Shown: positions 8,355 through 17,020 of the stretch, piece by piece | How the letters are laid out: each line of letters starts with the position of its first letter | Position numbering within the stretch: position 1 is the first letter of the stretch | Origin: Nocardia vinacea | GTDB lineage: Bacteria > Actinomycetota > Actinomycetes > Mycobacteriales > Mycobacteriaceae | DNA: 64,000 bases | Assembly (NCBI RefSeq): GCF_035920345.1 | Contig: NZ_CP109149.1 | Location: 7,750,001-7,814,000 of the forward strand | Reading direction: 5' to 3' | Program-made: the position numbers and the translations under genes | Notes under the pieces: model-generated | Database searches by the model: none | Told to the model about the DNA's origin: nothing | The model's input: only the letters and a program-made list of their open reading frames with translations

Positions 8355-8882
8355 TTGAAGTTCCCAGGAATGAGGCTGCTGGCACGCATTGTGCTCGCCC
8401 TCCTGGCGGTGGGCGCATTGGTGGCCGTGGTGACCGGTTGTTCGGCGCTCGACAATGCAAGCAAGTCCGACACCGCCAAGGCGAAGGTCGGTGATTGCAT
8501 CAATGTCACCGACAGTTCGTCATCGGCCACCAAGTCCGAGCCGGTCGACTGCTCGTCGCCGCAGGCGGTTTACAAGGTATTCCAGACCGCGGACAAGAAG
8601 ATCGAATGCGCGGCCGAATACACCACCTACACCGAGGACCTGGTCAGTGGCGGCCAGGCCTACATGTGCCTCGCGCCGAACTTCAAGCAGGGCAGCTGCT
8701 ACGCCGACGTCGGCACCAACCCGTACAAGTACGTGGACTGCTCCTCTTCCGAAGCCACCTTCAAGGTGGTGCAGCGCATCGACGGTCAGGCCGACGAATT
8801 GCAGTGTGGTGCCGACGCGACCAGCTTCGTGACCGTCCCGGACCCGAAGGTCACCTTCTGCCTCGGCGCAGCCAAGGGCTGA
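8355..8882 (+). CDS. Cys-rich lipoprotein, LppU-like
   Basis: About 175-residue exported protein. A signal peptide (ARIVLALLAVGALVAVVTGC) ends in a lipobox-type VTGC, so it is probably lipid-anchored on the outer face of the membrane. The mature part contains two similar modules with paired cysteines (VGDCINV / VDCSSPQAVYKVF and SCYADV / VDCSSSEATFKVV), suggesting internal duplication with disulfides. It resembles the LppU group of actinobacterial lipoproteins. The start is uncertain: TTG 8355, with GAGAGGG at a good distance, is preferred over ATG 8370, which lacks a spaced ribosome-binding site. No binding partner is known. Confidence 0.75.
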   Translation: MKFPGMRLLARIVLALLAVGALVAVVTGCSALDNASKSDTAKAKVGDCINVTDSSSSATKSEPVDCSSPQAVYKVFQTADKKIECAAEYTTYTEDLVSGGQAYMCLAPNFKQGSCYADVGTNPYKYVDCSSSEATFKVVQRIDGQADELQCGADATSFVTVPDPKVTFCLGAAKG

Positions 8883-11174
8883 TTACTCGAGTAGTGCGAC
8901 CGACGCGATCCGGTGCAAGGTGAAATGCCGGATCGCGCCGGTTACCGGGTCCAGTGCGTCGAGCTGGCCGTTGCCGACCTTCAGCGGTTCGACCACGCGC
9001 TGTGACGCGACGCCCTGGGCGTCGACATAACCGATATTGACCGACCGCCGCACCCGCGCCGCCAATTGCAGCAGCGCCAGGGTTGCGGCGGTACTGGTTC
9101 TGGTGCCGTCGGGGCGCACCGCCTGGCCGTTGCGGGCGCTGGCGGCTCGCTCACCCGCGCGCAGCTCCGCTACGAGCAGTGTCAGCTGTTCGGTGCTCGG
9201 CGGCGTCGGGCGATACGGCTGCCTGGCATGCGGGCGCACCGCGATCCGGGCGCCGCGTGGGCGCAGATCGACAATGGTGCCAGCGGAATCCTCACCGGCC
9301 GGGGCGAATCCGGCCGCGCGCAACCGTTCGAGCAATTCGCCGAGCGGGGCCTGGGCAATGGCGACGGTGGGTGCGATGGCCCGCAGCGCGAGTTCGCTCG
9401 CCACCGGCGAGCTCAGCACCTGCGCGAGCAGTGCCGGATCGTCACTGCGGACGAACGACTGAGCCATACCGGCCCGTAGTTGGCCGTGTCTGCGCGCGAC
9501 GTCATCGATCAGATAGGACAGCGACTGCGGGATCGGTGTGCGGGAATGCGTGGTGAACAGCGTATGCAGTTCGGCCGCGGTCATCCCGGCATCCAGCGCA
9601 CGTCGCACCGATGTGTCGCTGATCCGGTAAACCGTTGCCGCACCGGCGGATTCGATATCGGCCACGAGTGCCACCCGGCTCTGTAACTCCGGCGTCAGCG
9701 GACCGGGCGCGATGACGGTCAGATCCGCCTGGACCAGTACATGATCGATGGGCTCGGGCAGCGCCGATTCCATCTCGGCCTCGGCATCGGACACGCTGGT
9801 CGGCGAGCCGTGCAGCAACGCCCGCGCCGGTGAGGCGAGCGCACCGCGTCCGACGAAACCGAGCGCCGCGGCCTCTTCCAGCGTGTGCTCGACCGCCTCG
9901 GCGCGAAAGTGCCTGCGCCAACGCGGTTGCCGCCAGGCCAGCAGTCGGCCGATATCGGTGGGGGCCAGTGCGGTGCCGGTCGGATATTCGGCGAGCAGAT
10001 TCAGCATCGTACGACGGTCGCGGGGCGCGTGCGGGGTGCGCAGTTCGATCGACAATGCCGCCAGCGGTTTGTCATTGGCATCGCGCATGCCGATCATCCA
10101 CGGCATGCGGTCCAGGTCCAGCCAGGCCTGTGCCAGCGCCACCCAGCGGCGCGCGGGCGGTGCGTCGCGCCAGCCGTCGGCGGCCGGTGTGGGCGCCCAG
10201 AAGTCGTCGGTGGAGTCGAATTCCGGTGGCGGGTCCGGCATACCCTTCTCGACGAGTTTGGCCGCGGCGAGCAGTTCGGCGAGCAGTCCGGCGCGCGGTT
10301 CGTCGATACCGGTCTGTTTGGCGATGCGGCGCAACTCCCGCACTCCGAGCCCACCCGCGCGCAATGCGGGCGCGGGCGCCTGGCCGAGCGCCTCCAGAAT
10401 GTCGGCGCAGTGCCGCAGTAGCTCGCCCACTTCGCCCGCCGCGACTGCATTCACTTCGGTGGGACTGTGCTTGGTCGGTGTCGGCTCCGGCGGTTTCAGC
10501 GCGTGCGGATGGGTCACCGGCTCCCTGCGCAGCACCTGACCGACGGTGACCGGGAGTTCGACCGTCTCCTCGTCGATCCAGTGCAGTAATCGGCGGCCGA
10601 GCAGTTGCTGGATCGGGCGGTCGGCCGGTGTGCCCGGAGCCGCGTCCCTGGTGCGTCCGCGCGGACCCGTGGTGGCCAGCTTGTCCAGCAGCGCGCGTTC
10701 GGCGGGGGAGATGGCCGCGAGGGCCGCGATCACCTCGGGCTCGGTCAGGGCATCCGGAATTTCGGTGGTGCTGCCGATCGGCCACGGCAGCGCCTCGGCG
10801 GTGGCCGGGATCAGATGTAGGTCGTCACCGTCGTTCCAGACCAGCGCGCGATCGGATAGGCGGGCCAGCGCGGCATCGATCGCCGCGACCTTCACCCGAT
10901 CTTTCAACTGCACGCGCAATGCCTTGCGACTCATCGGCCTTCCGCCCGAACCCGTCGCCCGATGCACCGCAAGGGTTTCCACGATCGCGAACTCGAGTGT
11001 GTCCAGGTCATCGGTGGCACGCAGGACCGACGCGCGCTGCTCGGCGCGGGCCGCGAGCACCGCCATGGAGGAGGGCAGTGGCACGGCCAGATCGGGCCGG
11101 AGTTCGAGCAGGGCCACCAGCTGCGCATCGCTGCGGGCCGCGAGCCACCCGGCCAATGAATCGGTCGCAGTCAT
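8883..11174 (-). CDS. Helicase-like protein with C-terminal WYL-type domain (Rv0862c-like)
   Basis: 763-residue protein. The N-terminus (DSLAGWLAARSDAQLVALLE, then RP(D)L) and the long middle region match the actinobacterial family annotated as helicase C-terminal domain-containing, the counterpart of Rv0862c. I see no Walker A, so it is not an active helicase by itself. The last 60 residues (VNIGYVDAQGVASQRVVEP through FTLHRIASVALLE) look like a WYL sensor domain. In mycobacteria the gene is adjacent to the XPB helicase, suggesting a role in the same DNA repair response; here six genes and the small ORF at 8142 separate them. ATG 11174 was chosen because the upstream extension is non-homologous in character. 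Confidence 0.82.
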   Translation of the reverse strand: MTATDSLAGWLAARSDAQLVALLELRPDLAVPLPSSMAVLAARAEQRASVLRATDDLDTLEFAIVETLAVHRATGSGGRPMSRKALRVQLKDRVKVAAIDAALARLSDRALVWNDGDDLHLIPATAEALPWPIGSTTEIPDALTEPEVIAALAAISPAERALLDKLATTGPRGRTRDAAPGTPADRPIQQLLGRRLLHWIDEETVELPVTVGQVLRREPVTHPHALKPPEPTPTKHSPTEVNAVAAGEVGELLRHCADILEALGQAPAPALRAGGLGVRELRRIAKQTGIDEPRAGLLAELLAAAKLVEKGMPDPPPEFDSTDDFWAPTPAADGWRDAPPARRWVALAQAWLDLDRMPWMIGMRDANDKPLAALSIELRTPHAPRDRRTMLNLLAEYPTGTALAPTDIGRLLAWRQPRWRRHFRAEAVEHTLEEAAALGFVGRGALASPARALLHGSPTSVSDAEAEMESALPEPIDHVLVQADLTVIAPGPLTPELQSRVALVADIESAGAATVYRISDTSVRRALDAGMTAAELHTLFTTHSRTPIPQSLSYLIDDVARRHGQLRAGMAQSFVRSDDPALLAQVLSSPVASELALRAIAPTVAIAQAPLGELLERLRAAGFAPAGEDSAGTIVDLRPRGARIAVRPHARQPYRPTPPSTEQLTLLVAELRAGERAASARNGQAVRPDGTRTSTAATLALLQLAARVRRSVNIGYVDAQGVASQRVVEPLKVGNGQLDALDPVTGAIRHFTLHRIASVALLE

Positions 11175-11260
11175 CCGATCCAGCCTACGGTGCACGATAT
11201 TTATCTGCTGGTCTGACTCGGCACATCGAATTCGCGACGTGACGACTGATTTCGTCGGCA

Positions 11261-11374
11261 CATGGGAAACTCGTCGGGAAAGCCCAAGATCGGAGCAGAC
11301 AACTGACCGCCGGCCCGCGACGTGGATTTCTTTGCACCTACGACCGACAAAAGGCCCGGGGAGGCGGGGGAGCG
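11261..11374. repeat. Dispersed ~115-bp element, copy 1
   Basis: Shares with 54686-54800 a left block CATGGG(A/T)AACTCGTCGGG, shorter matches (CCGCCGG, GCACCTA.G) and an exact right block CCGGGGAGGCGGGGGAGCG, with left-to-right spacing of 95 versus 96 bases. Here it fills the spacer between the divergent helicase-like gene and the 61-residue protein gene. Conserved ends with a diverged middle suggest an old mobile or structured RNA/DNA element. Confidence 0.6.
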
Positions 11375-11403
11375 AGTATGCAGCGCGTTAGCATGTGGAC
11401 GTG

Positions 11404-11589
11404 GTGAACAAATCGAAGAAACCCTATGTCGACCATGGCTGGCCCTCGGTGGAGGACGGTGGCCATGCGGTCACCGAACTGTCGTCGACTCGTTCCGGTG
11501 GGCTCTCGCCGTTCGGTGAGGACACCGAGTTTCCGGTTCCGGCCGATCAGCTGCCTTACATGCACCCGAATACGGTGATCAACCGCTGA
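11404..11589 (+). CDS. Small conserved protein (Rv0863-like)
   Basis: 61-residue acidic, proline-containing protein beginning [20 protein letters not shown] and ending [11 protein letters not shown]. No membrane segment, signal or metal motif is seen. Its position between the Rv0862c-like gene and rpfA, and its size, match M. tuberculosis Rv0863, a conserved hypothetical. GTG 11404 is the likeliest of three in-frame GTG codons (11395, 11401, 11404); none has a strong ribosome-binding site, so the start is approximate. It ends about 40 bases before a perfect bidirectional terminator. The function is unknown. Confidence 0.75.
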   Translation: MNKSKKPYVDHGWPSVEDGGHAVTELSSTRSGGLSPFGEDTEFPVPADQLPYMHPNTVINR

Positions 11590-11628
11590 GCGGCGCACCG
11601 CTCGGTACCCGGACGGAAAACCCGCGGA

Positions 11629-11673
11629 TACGAAGAAGGTCCCCGCATCCTTGATGCGGGGACCTTCTTCGTA
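11629..11673. terminator. Bidirectional hairpin terminator, perfect 20-bp stem
   Basis: Arms 11629-11648 and 11654-11673 pair perfectly over 20 bases around a 5-base loop (CCTTG). It lies between the convergent Rv0863-like gene and rpfA and can terminate both. The A-rich AAGAA and T-rich TTCTT ends of the stem supply weak U tracts. Confidence 0.9.
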
Positions 11674-11692
11674 CGGTCTGCGTTGTGACGAC

Positions 11693-12496
<804 letters not shown>

Positions 12497-12630
12497 TCAC
12501 TATTTGGTAACCGGCGGGTCTGAATGGGTCTCGGACTGGTATTGGTTGCGGCCGAGAGGCTTCCGCGCAGCTGAGAGATGGTGCGGACGGGCCGGTCGGG
12601 AGCGGCTGCCGCCCCGTTACCGCGCTGTTA

Positions 12631-12646
12631 TGTGACGAGGATCACA
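12631..12646. promoter_or_regulatory. CRP-type operator upstream of rpfA
   Basis: TGTGACGAGGATCACA is a perfect TGTGA-N6-TCACA palindrome, the consensus bound by cAMP receptor proteins. It sits about 315 bases before the rpfA start and about 140 before the riboswitch-like leader, where a promoter would lie. M. tuberculosis rpfA is a known target of CRP (Rv3676). Confidence 0.75.
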
Positions 12647-12682
12647 CTGGCGGTTCGGTAACGATTAGCAGGGGTAACCGGT

Positions 12683-12925
12683 TTATCGCGATCGTCGGCC
12701 GGACCACAGTGCGAAGACGATCGCGCAGAGGAAGCCGAGCGGCGCCAACATCGCCAGCAGATACAGCCACAGGCCCGGGTCGGAATCGCTGAGGATCGGT
12801 GTCAGAAATATGGCGACGATCGCAAGCAAGCCGATCGCGAACAGACCGAGTGCCACGTACAGCAACCGGTCGCCCGCGCGGCGTGGCGAGCGGTTCGGAG
12901 GCGGTGGCGCGGATGGGTTCGTCAC
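12683..12925 (-). CDS. Small two-helix membrane protein (Rv0870c-like position)
   Basis: 80-residue protein from GTG 12925: a Pro-rich cytoplasmic N-terminus (VTNPSAPPPPN), then two hydrophobic helices (RLLYVALGLFAIGLLAIVAI and GLWLYLLAMLAPLGFLCAIV) and a basic tail (WSGRRSR). It is divergent from cspB and upstream of rpfA on the same strand, the position held by Rv0870c in M. tuberculosis. An ATG 39 bases upstream would add 13 residues. The function is unknown. Confidence 0.7.
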   Translation of the reverse strand: MTNPSAPPPPNRSPRRAGDRLLYVALGLFAIGLLAIVAIFLTPILSDSDPGLWLYLLAMLAPLGFLCAIVFALWSGRRSR

Positions 12926-13125
12926 TGCTCGACCGTAAAACTGATGTGCTTGCGTTATTCGCACCGGGGTAGACTCGGTGCAATCGCGTCCTGCACAGCT
13001 GTGGGGCGCGTTCTTTTCGCAAACTGACAGGAGCTGTCCGAGGCGGTATGCCGGACGAGCACCTGGGCAGACGGATGTGCTCGGGCCAGTGCGGCCCGAG
13101 TTTCGATGATGAACGGGTGAGTGCA

Positions 13126-13551
13126 GTGCCGACCGGCAGGGTGAAGTGGTACGACGTCGAAAAGGGCTTCGGCTTCCTTTCCCAGGACGAGGGTGAGGAT
13201 GTCTATGTCCGTTCGTCCGCGCTGCCTGCCGGCGTCGATGGGCTCAAGCCCGGTCAGCGTGTCGAATTCGGCATGGCCGCCGGTCGCCGTGGGCCGCAGG
13301 CGCTGAGTCTGAAGGTGCTCGAATCGCCGCCCTCGGTCCGTCAGGGCCAGGAGCGCGATCGCGGTGCGCACAAGGAACCGGCCGCGCGCAAGCACACGCC
13401 GGACGAGCTGCACGGGATGGTCGAGGACATGATCACCCTGCTCGAGGCCAAGGTGCAGCCGGATCTGCGCAAGGGCAGGTATCCGGATCGCAAGACCGCG
13501 CAGCGCATTTCGGAAGTGGTGCGGGCGGTCGCGCGCGAACTCGATCACTGA
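13126..13551 (+). CDS. cspB: Cold-shock protein with C-terminal extension (CspB type)
   Basis: About 141 residues. The N-terminal cold-shock domain ([20 protein letters not shown]...) has RNP1 KGFGFL and RNP2 VYVRSSAL, so it binds single-stranded nucleic acid. Unlike 67-residue CspA proteins it has an extension of about 75 residues (basic linker, then [20 protein letters not shown]...), as in mycobacterial CspB (Rv0871). The start is taken at GTG 13126, to begin at the conserved [10 protein letters not shown] equivalent; GTG 13117 is an alternative. A strong hairpin terminator follows, then four 34-bp repeats. Confidence 0.88.
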   Translation: MPTGRVKWYDVEKGFGFLSQDEGEDVYVRSSALPAGVDGLKPGQRVEFGMAAGRRGPQALSLKVLESPPSVRQGQERDRGAHKEPAARKHTPDELHGMVEDMITLLEAKVQPDLRKGRYPDRKTAQRISEVVRAVARELDH

Positions 13552-13571
13552 CGTTCGCGGATAACGAATTA

Positions 13572-13603
13572 CGCGCGCTGCCCGGCTTACCGGGCAGCGC
13601 GCG
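13572..13603 (+). terminator. Rho-independent-like terminator after cspB
   Basis: Perfect 14-bp stem (13572-13585 with 13590-13603) with a CTTA loop, followed by AATCGTTTT. It lies 20 bases after the cspB stop. Confidence 0.85.
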
Positions 13604-13631
13604 AATCGTTTTCGGGCCGACCGTCGCTGCC

Positions 13632-13768
13632 GATCTTTTCGAGCGGCCTGCAAGCAGTCGCTGCTGACCTTTTCGAGCGGCCTGCAAGCAGTCGCTGCTG
13701 ACCTTTTCGAGCGGCCTGCAAGCAGTCGCTACTGACCCTTTCGAGCGACCTGCAAGCAGTCGCTACGG
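13632..13768. repeat. Four tandem copies of a 34-bp hairpin repeat
   Basis: Units begin near 13636, 13670, 13704 and 13738 with an exact 34-base period: TTTTCGAGCGGCCTGCAAGC then AGTCGCTGCTGACC. The core GCGACCTGCAAGCAGTCGC folds into a stem with one bulge (GCGAC/GTCGC plus TGC/GCA, loop AA). Single related copies occur at 37916-37948 and 40876-40904. They lie between the cspB terminator and the 3' end of the DUF2771 gene. There is no spacer diversity, so it is not CRISPR. Confidence 0.85.
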
Positions 13769-14272
13769 CGAGGTACTGATCGACCAAGCCGCGTGCGGCA
13801 CGTAGAACTCGCGGCCGGTTTCGTCGCGCGCGAGGATCGGCAGCTGCAATTCGATACCGACGAGCCGCAATTCGGGCTCCGGCTTCGAATCGATGGTGAC
13901 GGCGAGTGCGCCCTCGGGGTAGTCGTTGCGGCTCACTACCCGGTCCACCTTCTCGCCGGTAGGCATGGCGTAGACCAGCTGCGCCAGCCAGGGCGCGTCG
14001 GCGATCTTCTTCGGGAGCGACAGCTGCAGCGGGTATCCGGCGGGGACGTCCAGGGTGACGGTCTCGCCGTACTTGCAGTCCTCCATTTTCACTGTGCAGT
14101 ACAGGAATGGGGACACCGTGACGGTCTTGCCGTGGGCGTATGCGGTGACGGTCGGGTCGGGGTGGTCCGCGTTGCGGACGAACACCGTCAACACGCCGAC
14201 GAAGGCGACGGTGAACACCAGTAGGGCCGCCACACATAGCGCGACGACGGTGCGGGTACTCGGCTTGCTCAC
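13763..14272 (-). CDS. Exported DUF2771 protein (Rv0875c-like)
   Basis: 169 residues. A short basic N-terminus and one hydrophobic helix (RTVVALCVAALLVFTVAFVG) are followed by an extracytoplasmic domain with two cysteines (SPFLYCTVKMEDC), probably a disulfide. It belongs to DUF2771, restricted to mycolate-type actinobacteria; the role is unknown. The GTG start at 14272 overlaps by four bases the stop of a repeat peptide that itself overlaps the end of the MFS gene, so the three frames are translationally linked. Neighbour order equals Rv0876c-Rv0875c. The 34-bp repeats reach its 3' end. Confidence 0.85.
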   Translation of the reverse strand: MSKPSTRTVVALCVAALLVFTVAFVGVLTVFVRNADHPDPTVTAYAHGKTVTVSPFLYCTVKMEDCKYGETVTLDVPAGYPLQLSLPKKIADAPWLAQLVYAMPTGEKVDRVVSRNDYPEGALAVTIDSKPEPELRLVGIELQLPILARDETGREFYVPHAAWSISTSP

Positions 14273-14349
14273 GACTGCGCCTCGCTGGCGCTCGGCTCCG
14301 TCGCTAGCAAAGCTGCTGTGTCTTTGGTTTGTTCGCTGCGCTCACTCAC
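14269..14349 (-). CDS. 26-residue repeat peptide, copy C (coupler between MFS and DUF2771 genes)
   Basis: Same element as copies A and B: VSERSEQT at the start, EPSASEAQS at the end, 26 codons from GTG. The GTG lies eight bases inside the end of the MFS gene, and the TGA lies in the GTGA that starts the DUF2771 gene. GAGG in GCGAGGCGCAGTC sits seven bases before that start. Its middle differs from copies A/B (KDTAALLAT versus IGTAPAVAA) without frameshift. Confidence 0.6.
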   Translation of the reverse strand: MSERSEQTKDTAALLATEPSASEAQS

Positions 14350-16102
14350 AGATCGCGTCTCCTGTGCCTCGTTGCATGTGCTTAGTGTCGCTACCGCGCT
14401 CCTTGCCGCGTTGCGCGGCTCGGTCGGCGTCGGTGTGTCGGGTTGTCGCGACCTCCTGCTCGGCATGTTCGGGGCGATGGCCGCCGAGGCCGGGCAGCAG
14501 GGAGTGGCCGCGGTCGCTGATGAAGGTCTGCAGCAGCCCGAACAGCAGGATCGCGGAGATGAACGCGAAACCCTGCCAGTAGGTGGTCGGCATCAGCACG
14601 CCCGCCGCGCCGCCGAGAACCCAGCTGAGCTGCAGTACGGTCTCGGACCGGCCGAAGCCGGACGCGATCGATTCCGGCGGCAGATCGTCCTGGATGGAGG
14701 CGTCCAGCGATACCTTCGCCAGCGCGCTCGCACCCGCCGCGACCAGGGTGGCCAATGCGGCGCCGAGCAGATTGTCGAGGAAGACCGCGAGCAGGGCGAC
14801 CGCGCAGCAGGCCGCGGTGCAGCCCAGCACGATCAGTGACGGCTTGCCGAGTTCGATCCGGGCGCCGGTCGCATTGCCGACGAAATTGCCGATCGCCGCG
14901 GCCACGCCGACCACGCCGAGCATGGCGGCCTGCTGCCAGCCGCCGTGTTCGGTTGCCTTGGCGACGAAGGCCACATAGAACGTCAGGAAGCCGGTCAAGA
15001 CGCGAATGGCGCTATTGCCCCACAGTCCGGTCACGACCGCGCGGCCCAGCGGCTGCCTGCGCTTGCGCGGCGGAACCGTGGCTTCGGTTGCCGGACTGAA
15101 CACTTCGGTTTTCGCGTGATAGCTGAGGGTCGCCGGGACCTCGCCCTCGGTGACCTCGACCCAACGTGGGATGCGCAGGCTCAGGAAAGTTCCCGCGATC
15201 GCGATCGCGGCCGCCAGCACCAGTGCGCCATTGGAGCCGGCGATCGCGGCGGCGAGTGCGGCGACCGCGCCCGCGCCGATGGTGCCGCCGACCAGACCGA
15301 ATACGGTGAGCCGAGAGTTGGTGCGCACCAAGTCGATTTCGGGTGGCAGTACGCGTGGCGTCACCGCGCTCTTGAGCACCGAGAACGATTTACTGCCGAT
15401 CATCATGCACAGGGCGAGCGGATACAGCGCCCAGCTGTCGAAGGCGATGATCAGCACCACCGCGACCACCACGCGCAGAGCGAAGGAGGTAGCGAGTGCG
15501 AGGCGGCGGCCGCGCTGTAGTCGGTCCAGCATCGGTCCGATGAGCGGGGCGATCACCGCGAACGGGGCGATGGTAATCAATAGGTACAGCGCGACTTTGG
15601 TCTTGCTCTCCGCGGTCGCGCTGGCGAAGAACAGTGTGTTGGCCAGGGCCACCGCGATCGCGGCGTCCAAGGCGAAATTCGCCATGGTGGCGTAGGTCAG
15701 CGCGGTGAGGCCGGATTTGTCGGCGCCGTCGGCCTTGGCGGCGCGCTGGAAGGTTGCCACGCCGCGGGAGGTGAGTTCACGGCCGCGCATGGCGGCGACC
15801 CGGGTGACGGTCAGCTTGCGCGGAACGCGCTGGGGCTCGGCCGGGATTTCGGTCTCCGGCGGCGGGTCTGCCGGTTTCGCGGATCCGCCGGGCAGCGGCT
15901 TGGTCGGCGGTGCTTCGCGGCGTTGCGGTGGTTCGGGTCGCAGGGGCGGTAGCGAGGACCGGTGGGGCGGGTTGTGGGGTGGCGGGTAGCGGTCGTAACC
16001 GGGGTGACGCTGGATCGGTGGGGACTCCTCGCCATCCCACGGACCGCGGTCGGAACCGGAGGGATCGCGGGGAGTAGTCACAACCTCAATTCTGTCGTAC
16101 AT
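14342..16102 (-). CDS. MFS transporter with long Pro-rich N-terminus (Rv0876c-like)
   Basis: 586 residues. The first 110 or so are hydrophilic and Pro/Arg-rich (PPHNPPHRSSLPPLRPEPPQ), a probable disordered cytoplasmic tail. After that about twelve hydrophobic helices follow, beginning FALDAAIAVALANTLFF, with an APLIGPMLDRLQRGRR loop of the MFS type. It corresponds in position to Rv0876c; the substrate is unknown. ATG 16102 and GTG 16081 (VTTPRDPSG) are both possible starts. It is the middle gene of a minus-strand run from the cyclotransferase to DUF2771, with a repeat peptide at each junction. Confidence 0.88.
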   Translation of the reverse strand: MYDRIEVVTTPRDPSGSDRGPWDGEESPPIQRHPGYDRYPPPHNPPHRSSLPPLRPEPPQRREAPPTKPLPGGSAKPADPPPETEIPAEPQRVPRKLTVTRVAAMRGRELTSRGVATFQRAAKADGADKSGLTALTYATMANFALDAAIAVALANTLFFASATAESKTKVALYLLITIAPFAVIAPLIGPMLDRLQRGRRLALATSFALRVVVAVVLIIAFDSWALYPLALCMMIGSKSFSVLKSAVTPRVLPPEIDLVRTNSRLTVFGLVGGTIGAGAVAALAAAIAGSNGALVLAAAIAIAGTFLSLRIPRWVEVTEGEVPATLSYHAKTEVFSPATEATVPPRKRRQPLGRAVVTGLWGNSAIRVLTGFLTFYVAFVAKATEHGGWQQAAMLGVVGVAAAIGNFVGNATGARIELGKPSLIVLGCTAACCAVALLAVFLDNLLGAALATLVAAGASALAKVSLDASIQDDLPPESIASGFGRSETVLQLSWVLGGAAGVLMPTTYWQGFAFISAILLFGLLQTFISDRGHSLLPGLGGHRPEHAEQEVATTRHTDADRAAQRGKERGSDTKHMQRGTGDAICE

Positions 16103-16158
16103 CGGCGACTTGGGTTCAATTGCCGCTCCAAGCCGTCCGGAAAGGTGACCCGGCTCGC

Positions 16159-16233
16159 CTATGCCTCCACCTCGCCGGCGCTCGGTTCCGGCACGAGCGA
16201 GTGCTCGGCTGTGTTCCTGGTTCGCTCGCTCAC
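16159..16233 (-). CDS. Repeat peptide, copy E (degenerate, 24 residues)
   Basis: Diverged member of the 26-residue family (VSERTRNTAEH... to PEPSAGEVEA). GTG 16233 overlaps the TGA of the cyclotransferase gene by four bases as in other copies, but the frame ends in TAG, and the next gene (MFS) starts 57 bases further on, so downstream coupling is lost. Two codons shorter than the full copies. Confidence 0.5.
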   Translation of the reverse strand: MSERTRNTAEHSLVPEPSAGEVEA

Positions 16234-17003
16234 TCCGGTACGAATCGGACCTCGAAGATGGTCGGCCAGTATTTGCCGGTGATCAGGAAGCGGTCCGTGC
16301 CGGGCAGTTGGGCGATGCCGTTGAGCACATCGGTGCCCGCGCGCACGGTCGCGGGCAGCAGTCCGCTCGCGTCGATGACCGCGAGGACACGGCCGGTTTC
16401 GGGATCGATGTGCAGGATCTCGTCGGTGGGATAGGAATTGGCGTAGACGGAACCGTCGGCGGCACAATCGAGTTCGTTGAGGTGGGTGCGGTTTCGGGTG
16501 CTGAGGGTGACCGTGCCGGTCGCGGCGAAAGTGACCGGATCGCGGAAGGTGAGGGTGTCGGTGCCGTTGCTCATCACCAATTTGCCCGCGCGGGTGCACA
16601 GACTCCAGCCCTCACCGTCGTAGGACGCCCTGGCGCGTTCGGTCAGTGTGCCCGGATCGCGGGCGATCGCCACCCGGTCCTTCCAGGTGAGCTGCCAGAG
16701 GGTGGCACCGGCTTTGGTGACGCCCTCGCCGAAGTAGGGCGCGGGCAGTTCGACTCTGGTCAGTTCCTCGCCGGTAGTCAGATCGGTGGCGCGCACGCCC
16801 GACGCGCCCGGCATGCCGGTGGCTTCGTAGAGCACGGTGCCGTCGACCTCCAGCCCCTCGGTAAACGCCCGTGGATCGTGCGGACGGGTGCCGACCACCT
16901 CGATATGCAGTCGCGGCGGATCGTCGTCGGAGCCGCCACACCCGGTGATTCCGAGCAGGCTGACCAGGACAACGACGGCCAACGAACGCCGATTGCGCTC
17001 CAT
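16230..17003 (-). CDS. Lipoprotein glutaminyl-peptide cyclotransferase
   Basis: 257 residues. The signal peptide SLAVVVLVSLLGITGC ends in a lipobox Cys followed by GGSDDD, so it is an outer-membrane-face lipoprotein. The body matches the plant/bacterial-type glutamine cyclotransferase (five-bladed beta-propeller): FTEGLEVDGTVLYEATGMPG, YFGEGVTKAGATLWQLTWKD and NELDCADGSVYANSYPTDEI-like repeats. It would convert N-terminal Gln of exported peptides to pyroglutamate. It is divergent from the DUF3027 gene by 17 bases, so the promoters must overlap the coding starts. ATG 17003 is the only reasonable start. Confidence 0.87.
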   Translation of the reverse strand: MERNRRSLAVVVLVSLLGITGCGGSDDDPPRLHIEVVGTRPHDPRAFTEGLEVDGTVLYEATGMPGASGVRATDLTTGEELTRVELPAPYFGEGVTKAGATLWQLTWKDRVAIARDPGTLTERARASYDGEGWSLCTRAGKLVMSNGTDTLTFRDPVTFAATGTVTLSTRNRTHLNELDCAADGSVYANSYPTDEILHIDPETGRVLAVIDASGLLPATVRAGTDVLNGIAQLPGTDRFLITGKYWPTIFEVRFVPE

Positions 17004-17020
17004 ACGGCAAAATGTAGGCC

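Noticed and set aside
13632-13768. CRISPR-like regular repeats
   Set aside because: Units are directly adjacent with no unique spacers, and there are no cas genes. A tandem palindromic repeat explains it.
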